Source: Odobenus rosmarus divergens (Eukaryota; Chordata; Mammalia; Carnivora; Odobenidae). From it: a DNA stretch of 64,000 bases. Shown here one piece after another: positions 31,480 through 43,400 of the stretch. The position numbers were made by a program, and so were the translations under genes. Numbering within the stretch: the stretch's first letter is position 1; each line of letters opens with the position of its first letter. The DNA lies in contig NW_004450941.1 of assembly GCF_000321225.1 (NCBI RefSeq), positions 809,645 through 873,644 of the forward strand. The letters are read 5' to 3'. The notes beneath the pieces were generated by a model. That model was given only the letters and a program-made list of their open reading frames with translations. It made no database searches and had not been told where the DNA came from.

Positions 31480-32250
31480 CATACTCCTGAAAAAAATGGT
31501 GTTGTTATTAGTGAGGTCTCTAGCACCACTGTCATTTAACATTGCCCCAAAAGAACCAGACAATGTAATTATATAAGTCAATGAAATAAAAAGAATAAAT
31601 ATTAGAAAGGATGAGACAGTATCAGCATTAGCATTATTTGAATATCGTATAATGTTGCAGCTGAAAAAACTCAAAATAATCAACAGAAAAGTCATTAGAA
31701 ATCATTTTGGTATGTGTCTAATTATATAGTTAATATACATAAATAGATGCTTTACCTACAAACAATAATCAGAAAATATAATGATATAATATACCATTTA
31801 TAATAGCAGTCAGTAAGAGGACAAAACAACCAGAAATTAACTTTACAAGAAATGTGCAGGATTATTTCAGAGAAAACTTTAAAACTCTAATGAGAGACAT
31901 AAACCATACTTAAATAAATGGAAAGACAAATCTTGTCCTTAGTTAGGAAGACTTCATATTGTAACACTGTCAATGTTCTTAAATTAGTCTATAAATACAA
32001 TTTCATCCTAATCAAAATGACAATGTGACTTTTTTTAAAATTTTGCAAACTGATTTTAAGATGTGAGCATATAGCTGGGTGGGGATGGGGGACAAAACTG
32101 AAGTGAATATGGAAGCAGATAGAGCTAGTCATAGGAGATATTAAATTTGATAAGTTAGAGTGGATGGAGCAGTATAATAATCATGTCAAAATAGATCAAA
32201 TTTAGGATAATAGAGAGCCAAAAATAGAACCCCAAATGTGTACGAATTTA
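31480..32250 (+). mobile_element. Old L1 ORF2 fragment
   Basis: L1 ORF2 nucleotide landmarks: TATAATATACCATTTATAAT followed by AGCAGTCAGTA, TACTTAAATAAATGGAAAGA, AGGAAGACTTCATATTGT, ACAATTTCATCCTAATCAAA and AGAGAGCCAAAAATAGAAC. Plus strand, shattered frames, apparently the downstream part of the L1 beginning at 28690. Confidence 0.75.
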
Positions 32251-33019
32251 TAATAAAAGTGGAGTGTGCACTGCACACACACACACAAACCATGCATTCA
32301 GAGTCCAGTTGGACTTGTCAGGATATAGATGTTGGTCAGAGCTATGTTTATCACCTGACCCTTATAAGCTCCAATAACTAGTAAAGTATAATTGTGTTCT
32401 AGGTCCCCAGAAACCAGAATTAGTTGCATACCAGCTGCAACATTATAAAATACTCAAAGCATGTCCATTCGTGCTTGAAATTTCTGATTGTCACCTTTTC
32501 CCAGTGCACTGTTACCCCAATAAATAGCTCTAAGCATTCTTTGGGGAAGGCTCTCAGGAGAAAGCTCACAATATATTTGTGTGTTTCCTTAGCAATGCCA
32601 GGTTATTCCTTCATTCATGGGACTCTGGATCTACAAAATAACTCAGATTTGGGGACAAAGTTCCCACCCCTCTTGTGTCTGCTCAAGTTTGGCCTCTGTT
32701 GGCAAGATCCAGTTATACAAATCAGTTAGCTTCTAAGTAAGGCATGTGTTGATTTTGTTCTCTGGAACTCCATGACTAATGAACCACAGCCAGAAACCTC
32801 TGTATGTCAGGCCACATCTGGTCATGATTCCCACAGGGGTCCTGCTGCTTATTATCATATTCATCCTGCTCTGTTTCCGATAGTTTACTCATGTCATCTG
32901 GACCAAGCACATTGGCTCCTTCCATCCACATTGCAATCATGGAACTCCTTTCACAGGCAGTCCCTCTTGCTAGCAGTGCTAGGGAGATTGCCTAGTGCTA
33001 ACAACAAAATCTCAACTGA
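32251..33019. other. No gene; unclassified
   Basis: A short CA run lies at 32272-32287. The 101- and 83-codon open frames (32424-32729, 32772-33023) have no domain I recognise. The region may be part of an old LTR element but I cannot name it. Confidence 0.35.
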
Positions 33020-33269
33020 GTAAAATTTGAAGATCTAATTGGCTTTATTCAACACTTCATGAATTGGGCAGCATCCCTTCTAGTAAATACACAGGTGCTC
33101 TGAGGAGTTGTGCAAAATGGAAGGTTTTTATAGGCAGACGGAGGACGGAACAAAAAAGTTATCGACAAAAGAAAAGATTGTTTTAAGTCAGAACATCTTC
33201 TTTTAGGGGGAAGGGCAGGGCAGGGGTCTTGTTATGCAGCTGACCTCACTAGTGCTGATCAGGAAAATT

Positions 33270-34631
33270 AATGGATTTTGAGGGGGGTTCTCTCTACCTC
33301 TTGGACTTGAATGCCTGTTTCCTTCCCCAGGTTAGGGAAGTTCTCAGCTATGATTTGTTCAAATATAACTTCTGCCCTGGTCTCTCTCTTTCTTCTTCCT
33401 CTGGGACCCCAATAATTCTAATATTATTTTGCTTTATGGTATTGCTGATTTCTTGAAGCCTCCTCAGCTTCCTTCCTTTCCATCGTCTTGTCTTCTATGT
33501 CACTGACTCTCTCTTCTGCCTCATTTACCCTAGCTATGAGAGCATCCATTTTAGACTGCATCTCAGTTAAAACATTTTTAATTTCGGCCTAATCAGATTT
33601 TATTCCTGCACTAAGAGATTCTCTAGGGCCTTTTATGCTTTTTTTCAAGTCCAGCTAGTAACTTAATAATTGTTATTCTGAATTTAATTTCTGACATTTT
33701 ACTTATATCTATATCGATTAGCTCTATGGCAGAGAGTAATTACCTCTGGTTCTTTCTTTTGCGGTGAATTCCTCCTTCTAGTCATTTTGTCCAGAGAAGA
33801 GTAGATGAACGAAAGAACAAAATAAAAAATATCAACCATGACCCCAGCGAAATACACACTAGACACATCTGAAGGGGTCAGAAACCAAAAAAGAAAAGAA
33901 CAAAAAAAAAAGGAAAAAAAGAGAGAATATAATCTCCCAGGTGGACAAAACAGGGTGATCCACTTGGTCCTGGGTGTATTTTGGTCTGTTAGAAGACACT
34001 AAATCCCAAAACTGTAAAGAAAGAATATATATATATATATATTTGAATACAGTGAAAGGAAGCCAAAAATGAATATATTATCTATAAAATGTAAATGTAA
34101 AAATGAAAATTAGAAGACTTAAAAACAAAGAGTTGATAAAATGAGAAACTAGTTGAAAAGGGAAAAAAAAGGAAAAAGAAAAAGAAAATTTTAAGCTGAA
34201 AGGCTAAAGACTCATTAGAAAAAAACCCTTGAATTCTATATATTATTTTCCCCTAGCTCAGGACTTTTTCAGTTCTGAGTGATCTATAAACCTGGTATTA
34301 GACTGATATTCCTGCTGGTCTTCCAGGGGAGGGGCCTGCTGCATTGATTCTCAGGTGTCTTTGCCTGGGCGCAGTTGCACCACCCCTTGCTAGGGGGGTG
34401 GGCTTAGGGTAGGCTACTTCGGGTTGCTCTAGGTGGCTTTTGTTCCCTAAAGGCTTTTCGCGCTGCTTGCAAAAAGTGGTCGATTTTCTGTTTGTAAAAT
34501 TGCAGCCATTCTTTTCTGAGAGCTCAGGTCGAATTCACAGGTGTTCAGAATGATTTGATAGATATCTAGCTGAATTCAAGGAACCAGCTGAAACGAGGGT
34601 CCCCTAATCTTCCGCCATCTTCCCTCCCAAC
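33270..34631 (-). mobile_element. L1 5'UTR plus ORF1 start, lacking the 3' end
   Basis: The right edge is a true L1 5' end (on the minus strand GAAGATGGCGGAAGATTAGG). An ORF1 ATG lies at 33785 reading MTRRRNSPQKKEPEV, and a stop follows after 28 codons. The left edge stops inside ORF1 with no poly-T or 3'UTR. A 13/15 direct match flanks the piece (33255-33269 CTGATCAGGAAAATT, 34632-34646 CCGATCAGGATAATT). Confidence 0.85.
34028..34044 (+). repeat. (AT)n microsatellite
   Basis: About eight AT units within the L1 5' region. Confidence 0.9.
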
Positions 34632-34960
34632 CCGATCAGGATAATTCAGATTGACTGTTTAAAGGTCACATTTCTGGGAGAGATTGAAACTGCATTTAAG
34701 TCTTGGTTTGCTGTCATGGAGGCAAATGACTCCACTTGGGGCTGCCTGTTTCTCTTCTACCAGTATGAAGCTTTATAAAAGATTTTGGTGCCTCTCTCAC
34801 CAATTTATTTCTCATGAGAAGGGTAAAGGGAAATTCTTCTGGGCTCTCCTCATGAAGATCATGACATAAGTTAGGCAAGAGGTATATGGCAGCATTCACA
34901 TCTCGAAGGTGACTGATTTCTTTTCTTTACAAAATACCAAAAGACTCTGGGCCTTTCCAT

Positions 34961-35394
34961 GCCATTTAGTGTGAGTCACCATTTGGTCCGGTTATGTATT
35001 AGATGACTTAGGAGATGTATCACCCAAGTCCCCCTTCAAGGAAGGACTTGCTGTCCAACTGGGGGAGGGGGGATGCAATCAGTGGACGGCCTCTGTGAGT
35101 ACTTTCAGAGAACCTCAGCTGTGGAGAGCTACCTAGACCATGGTAACACACTTACTGTGCCAGCCTGCTTCTGTCAACTGAGACAAAACTATAAAAGCTA
35201 TGTCATCTGAGCCCTTCACAGTTCACTCCGATAGATGCAATTCGCTTTAGAGCTGGCCAGGTAGAAGAAAACAGTTGAAAGTTTGAGGGCAAGGAGGTCT
35301 GGGGTAGATGGACAAACAGGAATGAGAAAGAAGTCTAAAGATTTTTGTTTTACAAGTTAATGCCCATCAGAGAGCATGAACCATGGGAGAGGTA
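34961..35394. other. No recognised feature
   Basis: No gene or repeat identified. GGGGGAGGGGGG at 35061-35072 is a short G-rich run. Confidence 0.45.
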
Positions 35395-35760
35395 CTGTGA
35401 TGGTTAATTTTGTGTGTCAGCTTCACTGGGCCAAGGGTTAAACATTATTTCTGCACGTGTCTGGAAGGGTGTTTCGGGAAGAGATTAGCATTTGAATTTG
35501 TACACTGAGTAAAGCAGAGGGCCGTCCCCAGTGTGGATGGACATCATCCAATCCCTTGAGTATAACAAATCCATCCCCCAGATACAGTCCCTTGAACACA
35601 ACAAAAAGACAAAGGAAAGTTGAATTTGCTCTCTGCCTGACTGAGCTGTGACATCAATCTTCTGCCCTCAGCACTCCCTGCTCCAAGTCTTCATGCCTGG
35701 ACTCTCAGGCCTTTGAACTATGCCTTTAGGGTTTGCCTCAAGTAGAGAAACCTGACTCCC
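35395..35760 (+). mobile_element. Known mammalian LTR-like repeat
   Basis: TGTGATGGTTAATTTTGTGT, GTCAGCTTCACTGGGCCAAG, AGATTAGCATTTGAATTTGT and ACTGAGTAAAGCAGAGGGCC match a very common placental interspersed repeat. I recall the sequence but not its family name with certainty. Confidence 0.6.
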
Positions 35761-36035
35761 TCAAAGTCACACATTTGCCAGGGAAGACTGTATGTGGTGA
35801 CTAATTAAGATGAAGCAATAAAGTCCCAGTCATTCTGACCCAATGGAATGTACCCCTAGTGGCCAATATTTAATCCAGAGCTTCCAGAAGGGCTGGTCAA
35901 GGCTTTATCAATTCCAGATCACAGTTTAACTTCTAACCTGCTACCCCCCTCCTTCATTACATAGGTGTTGATCCCCAATTAAACGTCTTGCACCCCAAAC
36001 TCTGTCTCAGCATCTGCTTCCAGAGAACCTAATCT
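35760..36035 (+). mobile_element. LTR-like fragment
   Basis: CCAATTAAACGTCTTGCACC, CTGTCTCAGCATCTGCTTCC and AGAGAACCTAATCTGTGA resemble the polyadenylation end of an old LTR. Low certainty on family. Confidence 0.4.
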
Positions 36036-36254
36036 GTGAATCCAGTAACCTTTTAGAACCACAGCGGGCTGCTCAAGCTAGCACATACATACAGAAATCT
36101 CTGGTGGTGATGAAAGACATCAGAAGAGTTTCTTCTCAGAAGAGAAAAGTTTAATAAATTTGGCACTCCCTAAGGAACCTCAAAGAGAGAGTTCTTGGTT
36201 CTCAGGCTTTTCCGTAGGTAGGTATGGCAATTGTGATCTAATAAAAAGTAAGTA

Positions 36255-36890
36255 TTTGGTCTTTGTCTCCAGTTCCTGGCACACTGTTAGAATCTCCAGG
36301 GCAATGAGAGTGTTTTTGGTAAGCTAATAAAATAAGTGGTGACTGGGGTCCCCTAGATAGCTTCAGGATTGGGGCTGGTCACCAGAAAGACCAAGGCATG
36401 ATTAGAGGGTTAGAACTTTCAGCCCCATCCCCAGCCTCACAGGAGGGGAGAGGAGCTAGAGATTGAGTTAATTATCAATGGCCATTGATTTAATCAATCA
36501 TGCCTATATAATAAGACTTTCATAAACATCACTAATGGATAGGGTTTGGAGAGCTTCCAAGTTGGTGAACACAATGAAGTGCTGGGAGGGTAATGTGCCT
36601 GGAGAGGGCATGGAAGCTCCATGCACTTTCTCCCATATTTTGCCTTATGTATCTCTTCCACATGGCTGTTCCTGAGTTGTATCTTTTATGATAAACCACT
36701 AATAGTAAGTACAGTGCTATCCTGAGTTCTATGAGGTGTTCTAGCCAATCATCAAACCTGAGGGAGGGGTTCTGAGGAGGCGATCATGGGATCCCCCATG
36801 ATCAGCTGACTGGGATCATCTGACACCATGGGATTGGAGGTCTTCATCCCATGTTCAGCCAGAAAGCTACCGGGCCCCGGCTCCTCTCTC
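36255..36890 (+). mobile_element. LTR-like interspersed repeat
   Basis: TTTGGTCTTTGTCTCCAGTT, GGGGCTGGTCACCAGAAAGA, CATTGATTTAATCAATCATG and TCCACATGGCTGTTCCTGAG match a well-conserved placental repeat that I recall as LTR-like. A near-perfect palindrome (GATCATGGG 36782-36790 with CCCATGATC 36795-36803) lies in its right part. Confidence 0.55.
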
Positions 36891-37594
36891 GGTATAGTTA
36901 ACGCTTCCTCCCAACCTGGACGCCTTCTCCCTGAATACCACAGAACCTGGAAATATTTGACATCCTCTTAAAGTTCTTACAACAGGCTGGGCTTTTCTGT
37001 TTACTTCGGACATTGAGTAAAGAGCTAAGCGGAAGAGAAGGTCATGAATATGAATTCATATTGCAGTCTTCAAGCCTAGATGAAGTTTCTAGTTATGGAA
37101 TAAATACCAGAAATGCTGAGGGAACCTAGGAACTCAGAGATGAGCCCATGAAAATACATTTTATTCTATTATTTAAGAAAAATTAAAGTACCATCTCTAA
37201 GTAGATCAAAGTCTCCCTAAAACTACCATGGCCTACAAAAGTGCTTATTCATTACGAGAATAACAACTGAATTTATTATTAAGTAATATTTTCATAGCAG
37301 TTAATGACTAAGTTATATCATACTGAAAACCAACTAATAAGCTGGTATTGAAACATATGGTTAGTGTGAGCTCATTAGAACTGTACATTCTGAAAGAGAT
37401 AGAAGAACACAGAGAGCTGCAGCCTTCAATTATATTTGATGATGACAATGGTGATGAGGTCAAAGGTAAATATAGTAACAGTAAGGATTACCTTACTTAC
37501 CTTACTGCGTTTTTAAAGAAATGCCTCACTTTTTTTTTTTTTTTTTTTTTTTTGCTTCAAGGCCACATATCCAGTGAACCAGAAGTTTTTACCA
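36891..37594. other. No gene; poly-T run
   Basis: The only structure is a 24-T run at 37530-37553. It could be the tail of a minus-strand retrocopy but no recognisable body follows. The 89-codon open frame at 37348-37617 runs through the T run and is not credible. Confidence 0.45.
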
Positions 37595-37840
37595 AAGTAG
37601 CATGGCATGCTGGTTGAAGCTTGTGCTTTGGACTAAGTCTAGAAGAAATGAGTTCATAGATCTGGTTTTGTCACTTAATAGTTGCATGACCCTTACTAAC
37701 CTTTCTAAGACTCTGAATTATCATTTGTGAAATTTTTGTGTGTGTGAAATTAAGCTAATATCTATACCCCAGGATTATCCCAGGCTTAAATGAGGTGCTT
37801 TTATAATGTACCTGGAATTGGCCTGTGAAAATATTTTTGT
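37595..37840 (+). mobile_element. MIR SINE
   Basis: GGCATGCTGGTTGAAGCTTG, TTTTGTCACTTAATAGTTGC, ATGACCCTTACTAACC and ACTCTGAATTATCATTTGTG give a near-full-length MIR. Confidence 0.75.
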
Positions 37841-38939
37841 AAATATAGGCAGGTAATGTTATATGGTCCCCAACCACCTTTCCTCCATTTGACATTATAT
37901 GGGATCAATAGTTCATCATTTGATTTGTACTTCCATTTACGTTTTTATGGAAAGAGGAAGACTAAAAGTTGCTTTATTCCAAGTTTTGAAGGTATTTATG
38001 ATCTGCCGATGGGTTTCTCCAGAGTGGAAATATTTCAAGGTGCATGCTCTGGGTTTAGATACATGTACCGTTTAGGAAAGTTGAAAGTTAAAGGACCAAA
38101 TGCAAGAGGAAATAACTCCCTGATATTTTTTCTTTAAAATTATAAGGCCTAATCATCTTGTAAGGAAAAAAAAAAACCCTTTGTAAAATTTTAATGCACT
38201 TGCATAAGTGAATAAACCCAAATGGTAAATAAACCTGCCACTGCATCTCATTAAGTCATAATAACCAAAATTGTAGGAAATAAGCAGGGCTGGAAGTAAT
38301 TCAGAGGGTTCCTAATATTCTTTCTGCAATGCAATTCTTCAAGATTTAGAGTCCCTTGACATTAACTAACATCAACACATGTAGGAAGATGAAAATACAA
38401 AGTGGATGAAGACATTGAATAGAAAATATTCATTTAATTAATGAGAAATGCAACTGAATCAGTGTGTTATACTAAAAACTTCAGATTTTATGGAGTGATG
38501 TCACAAAAATGGTGACATAGAAGATATCAGCCTCCATCCCCTCATAAAGATCAAGAATGAGACAGCTATCTGTGAACAGAAACAGCTCTGGAAGAGCGCT
38601 CTGGATGCACTTAAGAAATTGCAGCAGCTGAGTAGAACAAAATGCCTGGGAATAACTGTATAAGAAGCATCCGGATAATCTAGGATTATTTCCCCATCTC
38701 AAAATCCTTCATTTAACAATGTCTGCAAAATTCCTTTTAGCCATGTAAAGTAACATATTCACCAGTTTCAGGGGCTAGAAGTGATTATTTCAGTAAGGCA
38801 ACCATGTGCGTTTTGGGAGCAGGGGGCAGGGTGAGAAGGAGACTTTTAAATTTGAAAGTTTCAAATTTTGTATCAGGGCCATATATTACCTAATCAAAAA
38901 TAAGTACAATTTCAGCACGTGATCAAAGTCGACAGCAAC
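37841..38939. other. No gene; a 10-bp palindrome
   Basis: 38490-38720 may be part of an old L1 5' region. A perfect inverted repeat AAATTTGAAA (38848-38857) / TTTCAAATTT (38859-38868) with a 1-base spacer stands out. The 93-codon frame at 37856-38137 has no known domain. Confidence 0.4.
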
Positions 38940-39460
38940 AGTGATAAGTCAGATTGACAGTATGTGCCCTTGATATGATGTGCCCTTGAATGGCACTTGG
39001 CCCCTGTTGTCTTCCTCCCCAAAACATATTACTCCAAGTCTAATCATGAGGAAAACATCAGACACATCTGGATTAAGGAGCATACAGCAGAATACCTGCC
39101 TGGTGCTCCTCACAACTATCTGATAATTGTCAAGGTCATCAAGAAAATGGAAAGTCTGAGGAAATGTCACACCCAAGCCTAAGGAGATACCACTTTGAAT
39201 GTAATATGGGGTCCTGGAACAGGAAAATAAAAAAAAAAGATATTAGGAAAAAACTGAAGAAATCTGAGCAGAGTATGGAATTTAATAATAATGTATCAAT
39301 ATTGGCTCCATAACTATGACAAATGAACCATACTAATGTAAGATGTTAGTAATAGAGGAATCTGGGTATGGGGTATAAGTGAACTCTCTGCACTACTTTT
39401 GCAATAATTCTGTAAATCTAGAACTATTCTAAAATTTAACAGTCTTTAAAATAACATAAT
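38940..39460 (+). mobile_element. L1M 3'-end fragment
   Basis: TCTAATCATGAGGAAAACAT, ATAATTGTCAAGGTCATC, AAGTCTGAGGAAATGTCACA, ATATGGGGTCCTGGAACAGG and GGAATCTGGGTATGGGGTAT are the known old L1M 3'UTR in order. The opposed 75- and 61-codon frames here are transposon DNA. Confidence 0.75.
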
Positions 39461-40139
39461 TGCATAGTTTACCTATTAACAAAACATATACATTTAAAAA
39501 TAAAAAATACCAACAATCTCACAAAATGTGATTGAAATCACTATGATCCATGCAGTATATTTCCCCAAAGGATAGTATCAATATTATTTATACAAATCAA
39601 GACAATACCAACCAACAAAAACCAGAAATAAGATCAGTTATTTTTTCCTATGGGCCAAACAACTGGTTTGTTTGAGAAACAAATCTGCCATTAGAGAGAA
39701 TTCAGGCTACATTGAGATTAGTGATCTTGAAAAAAAGAGAATGTAGAACGTCTTGAAGACCACACTGCGACAGGAAATACTGTGCTGTTTCTCAACATTT
39801 TGATTGCATAGCCTCTTCGTGGATCTTCCTTCCTCTAACAAGTGCTATAAATAGAGGTTTTTCTTGCTGTTTAAAACAAGTCCGTGTAAACTTTTTTTTT
39901 TTTTTTTTTTTGCTTTGCTGAGAAGAGGCTGTTTAGAAAGGGGGACGCATACCTTCTGCCGGAAGAAGGAGCATGGAAGGAGAAACACTTGACCAGTTGA
40001 GGGACTACTGATTGGGGGAATCTGGGCATAGAAGCCTAGGCAGTGGTTAGGAGACCAAAAAAGCTCGCCGTCTTTCTCCCAAACCTGATCCCCCTTCCAG
40101 TGTTTTCTATTTTGCTTCAGTTTTGACTGTCCCCATGTC
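39461..40139. other. No gene; poly-T run and TATA-like site
   Basis: A 20-T run lies at 39892-39911, and CTATAAATAG at 39846-39855 resembles a TATA box. No downstream coding sequence or recognisable retrocopy body. Confidence 0.4.
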
Positions 40140-40262
40140 CCATATTGACCTGGATTCCTGGGTTGTACCTGTTGTTGTCAAGTGTAATTATTAACGGTTC
40201 CTCCATTCACTCTCCCAAAAGTGTCCAGCTTTGGGTGATGAATTATATGATCACCCTATGTT
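40140..40262 (+). mobile_element. MITE, first of two copies of one family
   Basis: GTGTAATTATTAACGGTTCC, CACTCTCCCAAAAGTGTCCA and GATGAATTATATGATCACCC match the copy at 62258-62395. A known mammalian DNA-transposon MITE whose name I do not recall. Confidence 0.6.
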
Positions 40263-40344
40263 TAATTGTACTACCACCTCTTAGTTGCACAGAAACCTGA
40301 GCATCATACTGATCTAGGACAATATTTTTTTTTGCCTTATCACC

Positions 40345-41060
40345 CCCAACATCCATTCAATCATGGTCCTGTAGATTCTGCCTTATCAATCCCTCTGGTG
40401 TCTGTCTCCTCAACCTCCTGTCCACCATGGCCCTAAATCAAGCACCATCCTTGTTCTTGTATTACTAGATTTACTGTACTAGCCTCCTAACTGGTTCCCT
40501 GCCTCCAGTTTCCATATCCTTCCCCCACTTCAATCCATTCACCTCACAGCACTCTACACTTTGATTTAAAAAGAATCTGACATCACCTCTGTACTTCGAA
40601 GCTTTCAATGATTCCCCATTGCTTTCGTAATATAAGGTATACGCCAGAGTGTGGTGTACAGGGCCCTTGTTTTCCCATTTCCACTTGGCTCAGTCTCTTC
40701 AAGTCTCTTCATTTCCGAAATTCATTGGCCTACATCCTCTCCACTCTCCTCTCAGTTGTGTGTTCCATCCTTCAGCCACACCAGACTCCTTGCAGGTCCC
40801 TCTTGGCACCATACTTCTCTTGCTATTGTGCCTTCACACATGTTCCTCTGCCTGGCACACACTTTCTGACTGCCATCCCCCATCCATTCAACTCATATAG
40901 CATTTGGGTCTTAACTTCGGTTTCATTTCCTTCAGGAAGCCTTCCTTTGCCCCCCCAAGCCTAGGGTAGATGACCTACCTCCAGGCTCCCATAACACCCT
41001 TACCTTTCCCATTATAGTTTTTACACCATACTATCCTTATTTTCCTCATAAGGAATTAGA
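40345..41060 (+). mobile_element. L2 fragment
   Basis: L2 landmarks in order: ACTGTACTAGCCTCCTAACT, TTCAATGATTCCCCATTGCT, CCACACCAGACTCCTTGCAG, TTCCTCTGCCTGGCACAC and CTTCAGGAAGCCTTCC. Three overlapping frames of 72-118 codons lie inside it and are not genes. Confidence 0.75.
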
Positions 41061-41170
41061 CATGTGAATATGTTAGATAAATTCTCCAAACTCAAAAAAC
41101 TGGTAAGGGATGAAGGCAGGATTTAGACAAAATCTGCTTTGCTCCAAAACACCATAGCAAACTGCCTTTC
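41030..41170 (-). mobile_element. MIR-like fragment
   Basis: ATTTTCCTCATAAGGAATTA, TGAAGGCAGGATTTAGAC and CTTTGCTCCAAAACACCATA are a diverged reverse MIR. Confidence 0.4.
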
Positions 41171-42149
41171 TTTCACTCATCAAAATACAGCTGTGGGTGC
41201 CAAAAAGCTGTTCGACGTAATTTGAATAACTTTATAAATGTATTTTTAGTGCCAACAGACCAAGAAGAGCATGTATGGGACTCAGGGTAATTAATTGCCT
41301 TTTCTTTTTTTCAAGTACTCGGGGACCATCAGGAACAGAGTAGCCCTGAACTATAGGCCTAGAGGAATAATGGGTAGAAGACACACAGCACAGGTCTTGG
41401 ATGCATCAGACCTGAGGGTGCGGACACACTGCCCCGTGGAGAGAGCTAAACCCTCTTTTACTATGAGTAGCCATCATCATTTGCTCTTTTGCTTTAAATG
41501 AGATTAGCTGTTACATGTGGAAATATGTCTCTTGGGTAATGATATTAGAAGTAGAGTTTTCAATCCCCCCCCCTTTTTTTCCCTCCTCTTGCTTCCTGGT
41601 TCATCTCATCACAAACCAATAGATTCAAACCCCTCTTGTGACCCATGTGAAAGGACCAGAACCCTGTGTACCATTGGGATGTGGCCATACATCTACAGGG
41701 GTCATGGACTAGGGGACATACCTGAAGAAGACAAGATTGCAACATAGGGCAACAAAAGCCCTGAGATTAAACACATTTCAACACACTCGGGAAGGAGCCT
41801 GAAAAGGGGTCTATACTCAGCAGAAAGACATGGACGTGAGATGTTGACTCCTCTACCCTCTCCCTCTATGGAAAGTATACTTTGGGGCAGCAGGGAGAGA
41901 CAGGGAAAACAGTTCGAGTAGCAGTCTGCTACAGTTGCTTGCAAACTAAGCCAACTCCCAAAGGCAACTGATGTAAGTTCTGTGAGCTCCCCAGTCCAAA
42001 ATTCCTCCCATTCAGCGGTGACAACAAGCAGGACAGGTAGGGCAACTTGAATTCGCCTATACTCGGTTTACTTACACCTTTGCTGTGACTGTGGCAGTAG
42101 GAAAAAACCAAGCAGATGCCCCCAGTGCTCTAGGTAAGTGCCTGGAGTC
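41171..42149. other. No recognised feature
   Basis: A C/T run lies at 41562-41585. Open frames of 60-80 codons occur on both strands without recognisable domains. The 41295-41501 frame follows a pyrimidine-rich stretch and CAAG, but I see no exon evidence. Confidence 0.4.
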
Positions 42150-42236
42150 AGTATATCTGGAGTGGGGCCCAAGACTCTGTATTTCTAGCGAACTCCCAGA
42201 TGATGCTGGTCCAGGGATCACACTTTGAGTGACGAG
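42150..42236 (-). mobile_element. MER5A-like fragment
   Basis: TCTGGAGTGGGGCCCAAGAC, TATTTCTAGCGAACTCCCAG, ATGATGCTGGTCCAGGGATC and ACACTTTGAGT are the reverse MER5A right half. Confidence 0.75.
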
Positions 42237-42939
42237 GATCTAGGGCACCCTGGCTCACGTGTCACTTTTATTTATCCCCAAGACTTTCCATGTATATTTT
42301 CAAGTTCCACGTTCTCTTTTGATACTCTCACAAGCCATCTTAATTTTCTCTGAAGGCTAGCGCTTACAAAAGCATATGTATGTCTCTGCGCAGGATTACG
42401 AATGACTCATTTACATGTTTCTCACTTTCTAATTACAATGTGGTTATCACAAGGACAGGTTCTCAAAATAAGGGAATATGGGAGAAAGGTTATGATTTAT
42501 TTGCGTCCTCTGCTCCATTCAGTAAAATTCTAGTTCTTGGCTTGCCTCAGTCTTTGGATCACAAACAAACAAACAAACAAACAAAAATCACAATTCTTTA
42601 TCCTCCTCAATTCTTCATTTTACCTGTGTTTACATTTGTCTAAACGATCAAGGCCAAATTCTCCTAAATCCATCAATGTAATACATTCTATTTGAGCTAA
42701 TGGAACACACAAAATGTTTCTGAGCATGTATAATTACATAATTATATCTTGCCATCACCTTTAACCGAATACATTCCATGTACTTATTATGTAAACTAAT
42801 ACAGTTTACTCCTCCAATATAATATCTTTTGCTTTCATAGGAGGGGGAAAATAATCCCTGGAAGAGTATAAGATATACTTGAATCATTCCTAAAGCAATA
42901 CCTTAGGGGTAATTATGTGTCCTGGAAAGAAGAGATTGC
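42237..42939. other. No gene; (AAAC)n run
   Basis: A CAAA tetranucleotide run lies at 42560-42586. Nothing else recognised. Confidence 0.5.
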
Positions 42940-43400
42940 TTCCATTTGTCTATTGCGGCATACAAACTAGCTTATAAATCAGTAGCATAAAACAAAATTA
43001 ATCCTTATCTCCAGTAGTTCTACGGTTTAATGGGCTCAGCTGAGTGATTCTCACTGGGGTGTCTCAGAAGGTTGCTTCCTCAGTCCTGCATTTGGTGCCT
43101 GAGCTGGGAGAGCTGGAGGCTAGCTGGAAATCTTTCTGCATGGTGCCAACCCGCATGGCCTCTATGGGCTTCCTCAGAGCATGGTTGTCTCAGGGAAATC
43201 GGGCTTCTTACATGGCTATCGGCTTCCCTCAGACAGAGTTCCAAAAAACCAGGCAGAAGTGGAATGTTTACTTATGGTTTAGCCTCAGAAGTTACGTAGC
43301 ATCGCTTCTGCCATATTCTCTTAGTCAAAGCAGTCACAGGCTAACCCAAATTCAAGAAGGTGGAGGGATAGACTCCATTTATTAATGGAGGAAAGGCATT
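42940..43400 (+). mobile_element. MLT1-like LTR (ERVL-MaLR)
   Basis: AGTAGCATAAAACAAAATTA, TTAATGGGCTCAGCTGAGTG, CTTCTTACATGGCTATCGGC, TCAGAAGTTACGTAGCATCG, CTTCTGCCATATTCTCTTAG and GGAGGGATAGACTCCATTTA match the order of a MaLR-type LTR. The 113- and 75-codon frames in it are not genes. Confidence 0.65.

Larger units (their letters stand above)
33020..34960. mobile_element. Unclassified old repeat flanking an L1 piece
   Basis: 33020-33269 (AGATCTAATTGGCTTTATTC, GCAAAATGGAAGGTTTTTAT) and 34647-34960 (GGAGGCAAATGACTCCACTT) look like two halves of one older interspersed repeat, separated by the L1 segment. The family is not identified. Confidence 0.35.

Noticed and set aside
36782..36803. GATCATGGG/CCCATGATC palindrome as a regulatory operator
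   Set aside because: It lies within an LTR-like repeat and similar GGGATCAT strings recur nearby, so it is more likely repeat sequence.
37530..37553. 24-T run as the tail of a processed pseudogene on the minus strand
   Set aside because: No recognisable gene body follows and no target duplication was seen.
39846..39911. TATA-like CTATAAATAG followed by a T run as a promoter
   Set aside because: No start region, CpG content or downstream transcript feature. TATA-like strings are common in AT-rich DNA.
40608..40964. 118-codon open frame as a gene
   Set aside because: Entirely inside an L2 3' region, and overlapping frames in the other phases are similarly open.
42940..43400. 113-codon open frame as a gene
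   Set aside because: It lies within an MLT1-like LTR.
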